From: Zoogloeaceae bacterium
GTDB taxonomy: Bacteria > Pseudomonadota > Gammaproteobacteria > Burkholderiales > Rhodocyclaceae
DNA length: 7,433 nucleotides
Direction: 5' to 3'
Assembly (NCBI GenBank): GCA_031273145.1
Contig: JAISSL010000230.1
Span: 1 to 7,433 of the forward strand
Part shown: piece after piece, positions 1 through 4,803 of the stretch
Layout: the number at the start of each line of letters is the position of its first letter
Position numbering within the stretch: the first letter of the stretch is position 1
Translations under genes and position numbers: made by a program
Notes under the pieces: model-generated
The model's input: the letters and a program-made list of their open reading frames with translations, nothing else
Databases searched by the model: none
What the model was told of the DNA's origin: nothing

Positions 1-1
1 C

Positions 2-574
2 GCGGCAGATTTGCTTGCTGCGGCAACCGTTTGTATGAGCCTTGACGAAGCCCTGGCGGATTCTACCTTGTGCGTTGCCGTTTCTGCCCGCGCCAGGGAT
101 TGGGGGCCGCCGCTTCTCACCGCCCGCGCCGCTGCCAAAGAAATCATGACCCATGCCGAAAAGGGCGGGCAGGTCGCGCTTTTGTTCGGGAATGAGACGG
201 CAGGACTATCCAACGAAGAATTGCAACGCTGCCAGCGCATTGCCATGATTCCCGCCAATCCCGATTACAGTTCCCTCAACCTTGCCGCTGCCGTTCAGGT
301 CATGGCCTATGAAATGCGGCTGGCGGCAGAGTTGCCGGAAGTGGCATCGTCCGTAACGCCGTTTTCGTCTCTGCCTGCGACCCAGGCCGAAAAGGAAGCC
401 TTTTTTGAACATCTGGAACGTGTCATGTACGAGACCGGATTCATTCACCCAAAACGACCGGGACGCCTCATGCCCAAACTCCGTCGCCTGTTTGCCCGCG
501 CCAATCTGGAAAAGGATGAAATCAACATCCTGCGCGGCTTTTTGACCAGTCTTGGTCTTGCAGACGGCGATTGA
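2..574 (+). CDS. trmJ: TrmJ, tRNA (cytidine/uridine-32-2'-O)-methyltransferase, 5' end missing
   Basis: This is the 3' part of a SPOUT-class RNA methyltransferase that, in the TrmJ family, 2'-O-methylates position 32 of the tRNA anticodon loop using S-adenosylmethionine. The frame is open from base 2, so the true start lies outside the window; 190 residues are present, and about 50-60 are probably missing given the usual length near 240-250. Two SPOUT knot motifs are clear: FGNETAGLSNEEL and, about 20 residues later, IPANPDYSSLNLAAAVQV, which form the cofactor-binding knot. The C-terminal helical part, with GFIHPKRPGRLMPKLRRLFARA and ILRGFL, is typical of TrmJ rather than of other SPOUT enzymes. 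The gene is GC-rich, unlike the AT-rich DNA that starts just after its TGA stop. Its last codons contain one copy of a 20-base inverted repeat (549-568). The family call is firm; the exact substrate is inferred from the family. Confidence 0.93.
   Translation, partial: AADLLAAATVCMSLDEALADSTLCVAVSARARDWGPPLLTARAAAKEIMTHAEKGGQVALLFGNETAGLSNEELQRCQRIAMIPANPDYSSLNLAAAVQVMAYEMRLAAELPEVASSVTPFSSLPATQAEKEAFFEHLERVMYETGFIHPKRPGRLMPKLRRLFARANLEKDEINILRGFLTSLGLADGD
549..568 (+). repeat. 20-base inverted repeat, left copy (inside trmJ 3' end)
   Basis: The 20 bases GTCTTGGTCTTGCAGACGGC, ending 4 bases before the trmJ stop codon, recur as an exact reverse complement at 2583-2602. Both copies point inward, towards the accessory genes between them. 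I see no clear target-site duplication outside the pair; the best is ACC on both sides, offset by one base. Confidence 0.85.
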
Positions 575-660
575 AAAACAATTGTTAATGTAATACTTTA
601 GGTTTTAATTGTAACTTATTGTTTTTACAGATTTACAAGGTGGACACTTTGAAACAATAC

Positions 661-689
661 TTGTCATGTGCGGCAGCAGGCCGTAAGAT
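661..689 (+). promoter_or_regulatory. Candidate sigma-70 promoter for the RHH gene, with short palindrome
   Basis: TTGTCA (661-666) and TAAGAT (684-689) are separated by 17 bases, close to the sigma-70 consensus. The spacer contains a small palindrome, CGGC-AGCAG-GCCG (671-683), where a ribbon-helix-helix autorepressor could bind. Transcription would start near 696, very close to the Shine-Dalgarno sequence, so the leader would be unusually short. A start further upstream in the AT-rich gap (575-660) is also possible. Confidence 0.35.
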
Positions 690-694
690 ATGAG

Positions 695-703
695 AAAGGA
701 GGG
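695..703 (+). promoter_or_regulatory. Strong ribosome binding site deciding the RHH gene start
   Basis: AAAGGAGGG lies 7 bases before the ATG at 711 and is a near-perfect Shine-Dalgarno sequence. It decides against the in-frame ATG at 690, which would place this sequence inside the coding region. Confidence 0.8.
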
Positions 704-710
704 AAACACC

Positions 711-1031
711 ATGTCGGGTACACAATCAATGGCACGCTTGGAAGCCAGAATCAGTACGGTCTTGCACACAATGCTCAAAAGAGGGGCGGAGATTCAGGGA
801 CGCAGTATGACCGATTTTGTCGTGACTGCCGTGCAGGAAGCGGCTCAACGGGCGATTCAGGATGCGGAGGCGGTACGTATGACACTCGCCGGTCAACCGC
901 GTTTTGCAGACGCGCTTTTGTCTCCTAAGTCGCCATCGCCTGCTCTGCAAAGAGCATTTGAGAGACGCAAAAAACTGCTGCGCGGTAAAATACCGGGAGC
1001 GAGGATCACCTACATGGCGCTAACTGCCTGA
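711..1031 (+). CDS. DUF1778 / TacA-like ribbon-helix-helix antitoxin, apparently without toxin
   Basis: This 106-residue protein resembles the DUF1778 (TacA) antitoxins, DNA-binding proteins that neutralise GNAT acetyltransferase toxins and repress their own operon. Residues 8-49 fit the ribbon-helix-helix fold: a short strand (ARLEARIS), a helix, then the family signature GRSMTDFVVTAVQEAA. Residues 64-90 (RFADALLSPKSPSPALQRAF and following) match the C-terminal segment that in TacA proteins binds and blocks the toxin. The usual GNAT gene is not next to it. Instead, a methyltransferase fusion begins 18 bases downstream, probably in the same transcript. The toxin may have been lost, may lie elsewhere, or this protein may act as a regulator of the following gene. 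The family call is good; the present role is inferred. Confidence 0.8.
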   Translation: MSGTQSMARLEARISTVLHTMLKRGAEIQGRSMTDFVVTAVQEAAQRAIQDAEAVRMTLAGQPRFADALLSPKSPSPALQRAFERRKKLLRGKIPGARITYMALTA

Positions 1032-1049
1032 ACCTGTGAGGAAAGAGAA

Positions 1050-2342
1050 ATGAACGCCAAGCCAAGCAAGCAATATATCTATATTGTTCAATCTTCAAAG
1101 GAAACAAAATTCTGTAAAATCGGCATAACGGAAAGCCTTGACCGTCGGCTGAAAGATTACAATAACATGACTGGTAAATCTCAGGATAATGTTTATGAGT
1201 ATCTTTTTACCTGCGAAGTGAAAAATATGCGGCAGGTGGAAAGAGACATAAAAGCCAAATTCTCGCACCTGCGGGAAGAAAAGAACAAGGAAATTTATTT
1301 TTACAATTCCCCGTTGTTTCAGGGGTATGTTGATTTTATAAAATCCCACAAAATGTTTGTCAAAGAAGTCTATGTAAAGCCAGAAGCCAAAAAAACCGTT
1401 GTAAAAATTGTCAAAAAAACAACGCCCACGCTCCAAGATCGTGGTCTGTCCCGGAAAGATGTGATGCAAAAAGCCAAAAAGGCAAATAATGATGAATTTT
1501 ATACGCGATATGAGGACATCGAGCGAGAAATATCAATGTATGATAAAAAGATTTGGAAAAACAAAGTTGTTTTCTGCAACTGCGATGATGCCGTTGGTGA
1601 CGAACCGAGAAATAACAACAACACTTCTGCGTTTGCGTTATTTTTTATAAATAACTTTTTGCAATTAAAATTAAAGAAACTGATATGCACTCATTACAGC
1701 GGAGCGTTGGATTTATTCAATACTCACGTAAAAGGCTATGTATTCACAAAAGACGGATTCCAAGAAATCAAGGAGTATCCGGCGGGATACACGGGTAGTT
1801 TTGACGACCCGCTATCCGTCCGAATTCTGAATGAAGAAGCAGACATTGTTAGCACGAATCCGCCGTTTTCGCGCGCAGGGGATTATTGGAAACTGCTGAT
1901 AGACAGCGGCAAGAAGTTTTTGATTGTATCCAATATTACAAATGTGAAAAATCAGCCATATATGTCCTATTTTGAGGATAAAAAGGTATGGGCGGGATAT
2001 AACCGCATAGATAAGTATTTAAATCCAAAAATGGAATCCGTTGAAGCATCTGGGCATTGGTACACAAATCTACAGATAAATAACAGGCCGAAATACGGTC
2101 TCCTGAAAATTGTTCCGTTAAAGGAAATACCGAACGAATCCAAACGTTATGATGACAACAAAACATTGGTAGTGGATAATTGTTTCATTCCCAATGATTA
2201 TGATAAACCCTTTGCCGTTTCTGCGCGGCCAATCCTGAACGGTATTTTAGAAAAAGGATACCAATACGCACAAAACAAAGAATATGTGCCGTATATCGAA
2301 AATCGCCGGTGCTTTGGGCGGATTTTGATAAAAAAAGTATAA
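1050..2342 (+). CDS. T5orf172/GIY-YIG-like nuclease domain fused to EcoRI-type adenine-specific DNA methyltransferase
   Basis: This 430-residue protein appears to have two parts. Residues 8-95 resemble the T5orf172/MUG113 branch of GIY-YIG nucleases: YIYIVQ (9-14) stands for the first signature, KIGIT (23-27) for the second, followed by RR (32-33) and a candidate catalytic Glu64 in QVERDIKAKF; EIYFY (81-85) closes the domain. A basic linker (about 105-128) leads to a part resembling M.EcoRI, which methylates adenine N6. Shared blocks are KAKKANNDEFYT (141-152), VVFCNCDD (173-180), the catalytic motif IV NPPF (270-273), KKFLIVSN (288-295) and VWAGYN (313-318). GAGGA at 1038-1042 supports the ATG start. 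The gene is AT-rich compared with trmJ and trpB, suggesting transfer. No separate restriction endonuclease gene lies nearby. It could be a single-chain restriction-modification enzyme, or a methyltransferase whose GIY-YIG-like domain only binds DNA. The methyltransferase call is strong, the nuclease activity less sure, and the target sequence unknown. Confidence 0.87.
   Translation: MNAKPSKQYIYIVQSSKETKFCKIGITESLDRRLKDYNNMTGKSQDNVYEYLFTCEVKNMRQVERDIKAKFSHLREEKNKEIYFYNSPLFQGYVDFIKSHKMFVKEVYVKPEAKKTVVKIVKKTTPTLQDRGLSRKDVMQKAKKANNDEFYTRYEDIEREISMYDKKIWKNKVVFCNCDDAVGDEPRNNNNTSAFALFFINNFLQLKLKKLICTHYSGALDLFNTHVKGYVFTKDGFQEIKEYPAGYTGSFDDPLSVRILNEEADIVSTNPPFSRAGDYWKLLIDSGKKFLIVSNITNVKNQPYMSYFEDKKVWAGYNRIDKYLNPKMESVEASGHWYTNLQINNRPKYGLLKIVPLKEIPNESKRYDDNKTLVVDNCFIPNDYDKPFAVSARPILNGILEKGYQYAQNKEYVPYIENRRCFGRILIKKV
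2330..2336 (+). repeat. A7 tract at the 3' end of the methyltransferase gene
   Basis: Seven consecutive A residues lie 3 bases before the TAA stop of the methyltransferase. Loss of one A would bypass the stop and join the protein in frame to the 38-codon reading frame ending at 2463. Gain of one A would instead give an unrelated tail of about 28 residues. The tract is short, so any length variation is a hypothesis. Confidence 0.3.
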
Positions 2343-2346
2343 ATTC

Positions 2347-2463
2347 ATGGAGAAATACGACGGATTTATTAGAAATAAATATCATTTTAGCAATCCCATA
2401 TTTCAGGTTGAAAAGTATATAAATTCCTTAAAAAAACATAAATCTAAAGTGTCATTGGCGTAA
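2347..2463 (+). pseudogene. 38-codon remnant resembling the end of the upstream nuclease domain
   Basis: ATG at 2347 to TAA at 2461-2463 encodes 38 residues. Its middle, YHFSNPIFQ, lines up with YFYNSPLFQ (residues 83-91) of the protein encoded upstream. After a two-residue insertion, KYINSLKKHK lines up with GYVDFIKSHK (92-101). I count 8 identities and about 7 conservative changes over 19 aligned positions. There is no ribosome binding site. It may be the surviving tail of a second T5orf172/GIY-YIG gene or a duplicated domain, or a C-terminal extension reached by frameshifting at the A7 tract. A short chance resemblance is not excluded. Confidence 0.35.
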
Positions 2464-2556
2464 AAAATATCGCAAAAAAACCATACTATATCCTGAATGA
2501 ATTTACATCTTAACACACACCATAAACAACTATCGTTGTAGACAATAGAACAAAAT

Positions 2557-2644
2557 GGTTTGCAGTCCGTAGCTTTAAAACTGCCGTCTGCAAGACCAAG
2601 ACACCTAGGGCGCTCAGGATGACCTTGAGCGTCTTTCGAGTGTC
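2557..2644. other. Potentially structured segment with competing hairpins
   Basis: GGTTTGCAG (2557-2565) can pair with CTGCAAGACC (2588-2597), giving 9 pairs with one bulge. GCAGT (2562-2566) can instead pair with ACTGC (2580-2584); the two pairings exclude each other. A second hairpin forms from CGCTCAGG (2611-2618) and CCTTGAGCG (2623-2631) around an ATGA loop with one bulge, and GACAC (2600-2604) with GTGTC (2640-2644) could close it from outside. Only TCTTT follows the second hairpin, too weak for a convincing rho-independent terminator. It could be a weak terminator, part of an RNA, or the end of an old mobile element. Confidence 0.35.
2583..2602 (-). repeat. 20-base inverted repeat, right copy
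   Basis: This is the exact reverse complement of 549-568 in the trmJ 3' end. On the minus strand it even keeps the reading LGLADG found at the TrmJ C terminus. It lies close to where the AT-rich block gives way to GC-rich sequence. Identity does not clearly continue on either side, though ATCCTG on the minus strand is also followed within about 20 bases by the repeat, as in trmJ, if a 4-base gap is allowed. Confidence 0.8.
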
Positions 2645-2664
2645 GCAAAAATGCCCAGGGCAAC

Positions 2665-2676
2665 CGCATGTATGCG
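2665..2676. repeat. Short palindrome CGCAT-GT-ATGCG
   Basis: Two 5-base arms flank a GT centre, about 50 bases before hicA and just upstream of its candidate promoter. It could be a protein-binding site. A palindrome this short may also be chance. Confidence 0.3.
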
Positions 2677-2692
2677 CGGCGGGGAAAAATTC

Positions 2693-2720
2693 TTTACATG
2701 GTTCCATTATCTGATACCAT
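2693..2720 (+). promoter_or_regulatory. Candidate hicAB promoter
   Basis: TTTACA (2693-2698) and TACCAT (2715-2720) lie 16 bases apart and resemble sigma-70 boxes. Transcription would begin at or beside the hicA ATG at 2727, and no Shine-Dalgarno sequence is visible before that ATG. The mRNA may therefore be leaderless, or the real promoter may lie elsewhere. Confidence 0.35.
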
Positions 2721-2723
2721 ATA
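2695..2723. promoter_or_regulatory. Candidate HicB operator (inverted repeat over the promoter)
   Basis: TACATGGT (2695-2702) and ACCATATA (2716-2723) are inverted copies with one mismatch, their inner ends 13 bases apart. They overlap both candidate promoter boxes. This is where autorepression by HicB, whose C terminus looks like a ribbon-helix-helix domain, would be expected. Confidence 0.4.
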
Positions 2724-2726
2724 GCC

Positions 2727-2981
2727 ATGAACGCCACCCATCGCAAAACCCTGACCGCCATCTTCACCGACCCGGTTGCCAAAACGCTGGAATGGCGGCG
2801 CATTGAAGCATTGCTCATTTCCGTAGGTTGTCAGATGGTCGAAGGCAGCGGTTCCCGTGTGCGCTTTGAAAAGCAGGGCATCGCCGCCACCTTCCATCGT
2901 CCGCATCCGGTCAAGGAAGCAAAGCCCTATCAGGTACGCGACGTGCGGCAATTTCTGGAACACCTTGGAGTAAAACCATGA
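2727..2981 (+). CDS. hicA: HicA-family toxin (mRNA interferase)
   Basis: This 84-residue protein matches the longer HicA variants, small double-stranded-RNA-binding-fold toxins that cut mRNA and are held in check by HicB. Family features are LEWRRIEALL (21-30), GSGSRVRF (40-47), the FHRPHP block (56-61) and the end VRDVRQFLEHLGV (70-82). In well-studied HicA proteins the catalytic histidine follows a GS motif (GSNH or GSHH); here that place holds Ser43-Arg44. From memory, many proteins of this longer subfamily have GSRV there, so this seems to be a subfamily trait rather than a broken gene, and His57 or His60 may matter instead. The stop overlaps the hicB start by 4 bases (ATGA), indicating translational coupling. 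No ribosome binding site is visible before its ATG. Confidence 0.88.
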   Translation: MNATHRKTLTAIFTDPVAKTLEWRRIEALLISVGCQMVEGSGSRVRFEKQGIAATFHRPHPVKEAKPYQVRDVRQFLEHLGVKP

Positions 2982-3313
2982 ACACCATGATGCACAAAGG
3001 CTATGCGGCGCGTGTGGAATACAGCGAAGAAGATCAATGCCTCGTAGGGCACATTGCCGGAATCCGTGATGTAATCGGCTTTCACGCCGAAAGTGTTGCC
3101 GAACTGCGCGTCGCTTTTGAAGAGGCCGTTGATGACTATCTGGAAACCTGCGAGAAACTTGGACGGGAACCTAATCATCCCTATTCCGGGCAATTCCGTC
3201 TGCGTCTGTCGCCCGAACTGCACGCCCGCGCCGCAATGGTTGCGGAAACCCAGGGCAAAAGCCTGAATACCTGGGTGGCGGAAATGATTGAGCATGGCGT
3301 CGTAGCCGCCTAA
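2978..3313 (+). CDS. hicB: HicB-family antitoxin
   Basis: This 111-residue protein is the expected partner of the overlapping hicA. Residues 8-65 form the partly degraded RNase-H-like HicB fold (YAARVEYSEEDQCLVGHIAG, then IGFHAESVAELRVAFEEAVD), which binds the toxin. Residues 72-107 (QFRLRLSPELHARAAMVAET and on to SLNTWVAEMIEHGV) look like a ribbon-helix-helix DNA-binding domain that would repress the operon, probably at the inverted repeat 2695-2723. The ATG at 2978 overlaps the hicA stop; ATGs at 2987 and 2990 are possible but break that coupling. Nothing looks degraded, so the module is probably functional. Confidence 0.9.
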   Translation: MNTMMHKGYAARVEYSEEDQCLVGHIAGIRDVIGFHAESVAELRVAFEEAVDDYLETCEKLGREPNHPYSGQFRLRLSPELHARAAMVAETQGKSLNTWVAEMIEHGVVAA

Positions 3314-3376
3314 CTTAAACGCCAAAAATTCTCCTGAACGGGGATAATGCTACCTTTTTGTTTGACCCTTTTTCAC

Positions 3377-3382
3377 AGGTGA
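3377..3382 (+). promoter_or_regulatory. Ribosome binding site deciding the trpB start
   Basis: AGGTGA lies 4 bases before the ATG at 3387. It favours that ATG over the in-frame TTG at 3384, which would leave almost no spacing. A GATAAT at 3343-3348 could be a -10 box, but I see no convincing -35 box. Confidence 0.55.
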
Positions 3383-3386
3383 TTTG

Positions 3387-4751
3387 ATGGAATCCACCCG
3401 CATTCTGCTTGAAGCCCACGAAATTCCTACGCACTGGTACAACATTGCGGCTGACCTGCCGTCGCCGCCCGCGCCGCCCTTGGCGTCGGATGGCACGCCC
3501 GCAAAACCCGAACAACTGGCGGCAATCTTCCCCCCGGCGATTATCGAACAGGAAATGAGCGCGGAACGCTGGATCGAAATTCCGCATGAAGTGCGCGAGA
3601 TTTTCCGCCTGTGGCGTCCCGCGCCGCTGGTGCACGCCGTGCGGCTGGAAGAAGCCCTGGGAACGCCGGCAAAGATTTTCTTCAAGTACGAAGGCGTGTC
3701 GCCCACTGGCTCGCACAAGCCCAATTCCGCCGTGCCACAGGCGTACTACAACCGCGAAGCGGGCATCAAGCGATTGACCACGGAAACCGGGGCAGGGCAG
3801 TGGGGATCGTCCATCGCGCTGGCCGGGCAGATGTTCGGGCTGGAAGTCCGCATCTACATGGTCAAGGTGAGCTACGAGCAAAAGCCCTACCGGCGGATGA
3901 TGATGCAAACCTGGGGGGCGGAAGTGTTCGCCAGTCCTTCCGACTTGACGGAGTGCGGGCGCAGGATTCTGGCTGAAACGCCGGATATGCCCGGTTCGCT
4001 TGGCATTGCCATTTCCGAAGCGGTGGAAGAGGCGGCGGGACGCGCCGATACCAACTACAGCCTGGGTTCGGTGCTGAATCACGTCATTCTGCACCAGAGC
4101 ATCATCGGGCTGGAAGCGAAAAAGCAGTTCGACAAGATCGGCCTCTACCCGGACATGGTGATTGCGCCTTGCGGCGGCGGTTCCAGCTTTGGCGGCATTG
4201 CGTTTCCCTTCCTCGGCGACAAGGCGGCGGGCGACAAACGCGCGGCGAATCTTCGCGCCATTGCGGTCGAGCCGACTTCCTGCCCCAGTTTGACCAAGGG
4301 GCGCTATACCTACGATTTCGGCGACGCTTCCGGTTTTACGCCGATGATGAAGATGTACACCCTCGGCCACGATTTTGTTCCGGCGGGGATTCACGCGGGC
4401 GGATTGCGTTACCACGGCGCTTCGCAGCTCGTCTCGCAACTCTATCAGGCGGGTTTGATTGAGGCGGTCGCCGTGCCGCAACTGGCAACCTTCGATGCCG
4501 GGGTGCAATTTGCGCGTCTGGAAGGCATCATCCCCGCGCCGGAATCCTGCCACGCCATCCGCGTCGCCATTGATGAGGCATTAAAGTGCAAGCAAACCGG
4601 CGAGGAAAAAGTCATCCTCTTCAACCTCACCGGCCACGGACATTTTGACATGAGTTCGTTCGAGCGTTATTTTTCCGGGCAACTGGAAGACTACGTATAC
4701 CCGGCAGATGAAGTCGAAAAATCCCTGGCGAAGCTGCCGAGGTTCGGGTAA
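3387..4751 (+). CDS. trpB: Tryptophan synthase beta chain, TrpB2 type
   Basis: This 454-residue pyridoxal-phosphate enzyme joins indole and serine to make tryptophan in the cytoplasm. It belongs to the TrpB2 branch, longer than the roughly 400-residue TrpB1, with an extended N terminus. Motifs in order: [15 protein letters not shown] (77-91), [11 protein letters not shown] (105-115) with Lys111 as the cofactor lysine, [11 protein letters not shown] (132-142) with Glu133 as the likely catalytic acid, [10 protein letters not shown] (261-270) as the phosphate-binding loop, [12 protein letters not shown] (379-390), and LTGHGHFD (414-421). TrpB2 proteins are often encoded away from trpA and may act alone, perhaps salvaging indole; no trpA or other trp gene is next to this one, which fits. 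The gene is GC-rich like trmJ and sir2. The 52-base gap to the next gene shows no terminator, so readthrough is possible. Confidence 0.95.
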   Translation: MESTRILLEAHEIPTHWYNIAADLPSPPAPPLASDGTPAKPEQLAAIFPPAIIEQEMSAERWIEIPHEVREIFRLWRPAPLVHAVRLEEALGTPAKIFFKYEGVSPTGSHKPNSAVPQAYYNREAGIKRLTTETGAGQWGSSIALAGQMFGLEVRIYMVKVSYEQKPYRRMMMQTWGAEVFASPSDLTECGRRILAETPDMPGSLGIAISEAVEEAAGRADTNYSLGSVLNHVILHQSIIGLEAKKQFDKIGLYPDMVIAPCGGGSSFGGIAFPFLGDKAAGDKRAANLRAIAVEPTSCPSLTKGRYTYDFGDASGFTPMMKMYTLGHDFVPAGIHAGGLRYHGASQLVSQLYQAGLIEAVAVPQLATFDAGVQFARLEGIIPAPESCHAIRVAIDEALKCKQTGEEKVILFNLTGHGHFDMSSFERYFSGQLEDYVYPADEVEKSLAKLPRFG

Positions 4752-4791
4752 GATTCATTGAGTCACGCGTTCCACGAGGTCAACAACATTT

Positions 4792-4797
4792 GGAGGT
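4792..4797 (+). promoter_or_regulatory. Ribosome binding site of the DUF262 gene
   Basis: GGAGGT, 6 bases before the ATG at 4804, is a strong Shine-Dalgarno sequence and fixes the start. Confidence 0.75.
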
Positions 4798-4803
4798 AAG
4801 CAC

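Larger units (their letters stand above)
2343..2726. other. 384-base stretch between the methyltransferase and hicA
   Basis: The first part, to about 2560, is very AT-rich and contains only a 38-codon reading frame resembling a piece of the upstream nuclease domain. From about 2557 the base composition rises to that of the housekeeping genes. That second part holds possible hairpins (2557-2644), the right copy of the 20-base inverted repeat, a small palindrome and the hicAB promoter/operator. Reverse-strand reading frames through here show no family I recognise, so I do not call them genes. Confidence 0.6.

Noticed and set aside
575..660. Hairpin in the gap after trmJ (ACAATT with AATTGT)
   Set aside because: Six A-T-rich pairs with a loop of over 20 bases are too weak to call a terminator or regulatory structure.
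690..711. Earlier ATG (690) for the RHH gene
   Set aside because: It would translate the strong Shine-Dalgarno sequence at 695-703, which is well placed for the ATG at 711.
2584..2593. Neisseria-type DNA uptake sequence (similar to GCCGTCTGAA)
   Set aside because: The bases read CCGTCTGCAA, not the true uptake word, and no further copies appear where uptake sequences would be expected.
545..2605. Target-site duplication around the inverted repeats
   Set aside because: Only ACC on both sides, with a one-base offset, can be found; this is too short to call a transposon, and no transposase is encoded inside.
2403..2669. Minus-strand frame containing LGLADG, like the TrmJ C terminus
   Set aside because: The resemblance comes only from the 20-base inverted repeat; the rest shows no TrmJ motifs, so it is not a second trmJ or a gene I can support.
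3331..3375. Terminator after hicB
   Set aside because: CTCC-TGAAC-GGGG forms only a 4-pair stem including a G-T pair, and the T-run is about 12 bases further on.
3315..4553. Long minus-strand open frame (412 codons) opposite trpB
   Set aside because: It lies antisense to a clear, full-length TrpB2 gene, is rich in Arg, His and Gly as expected of a shadow frame in GC-rich DNA, and resembles no family I know.
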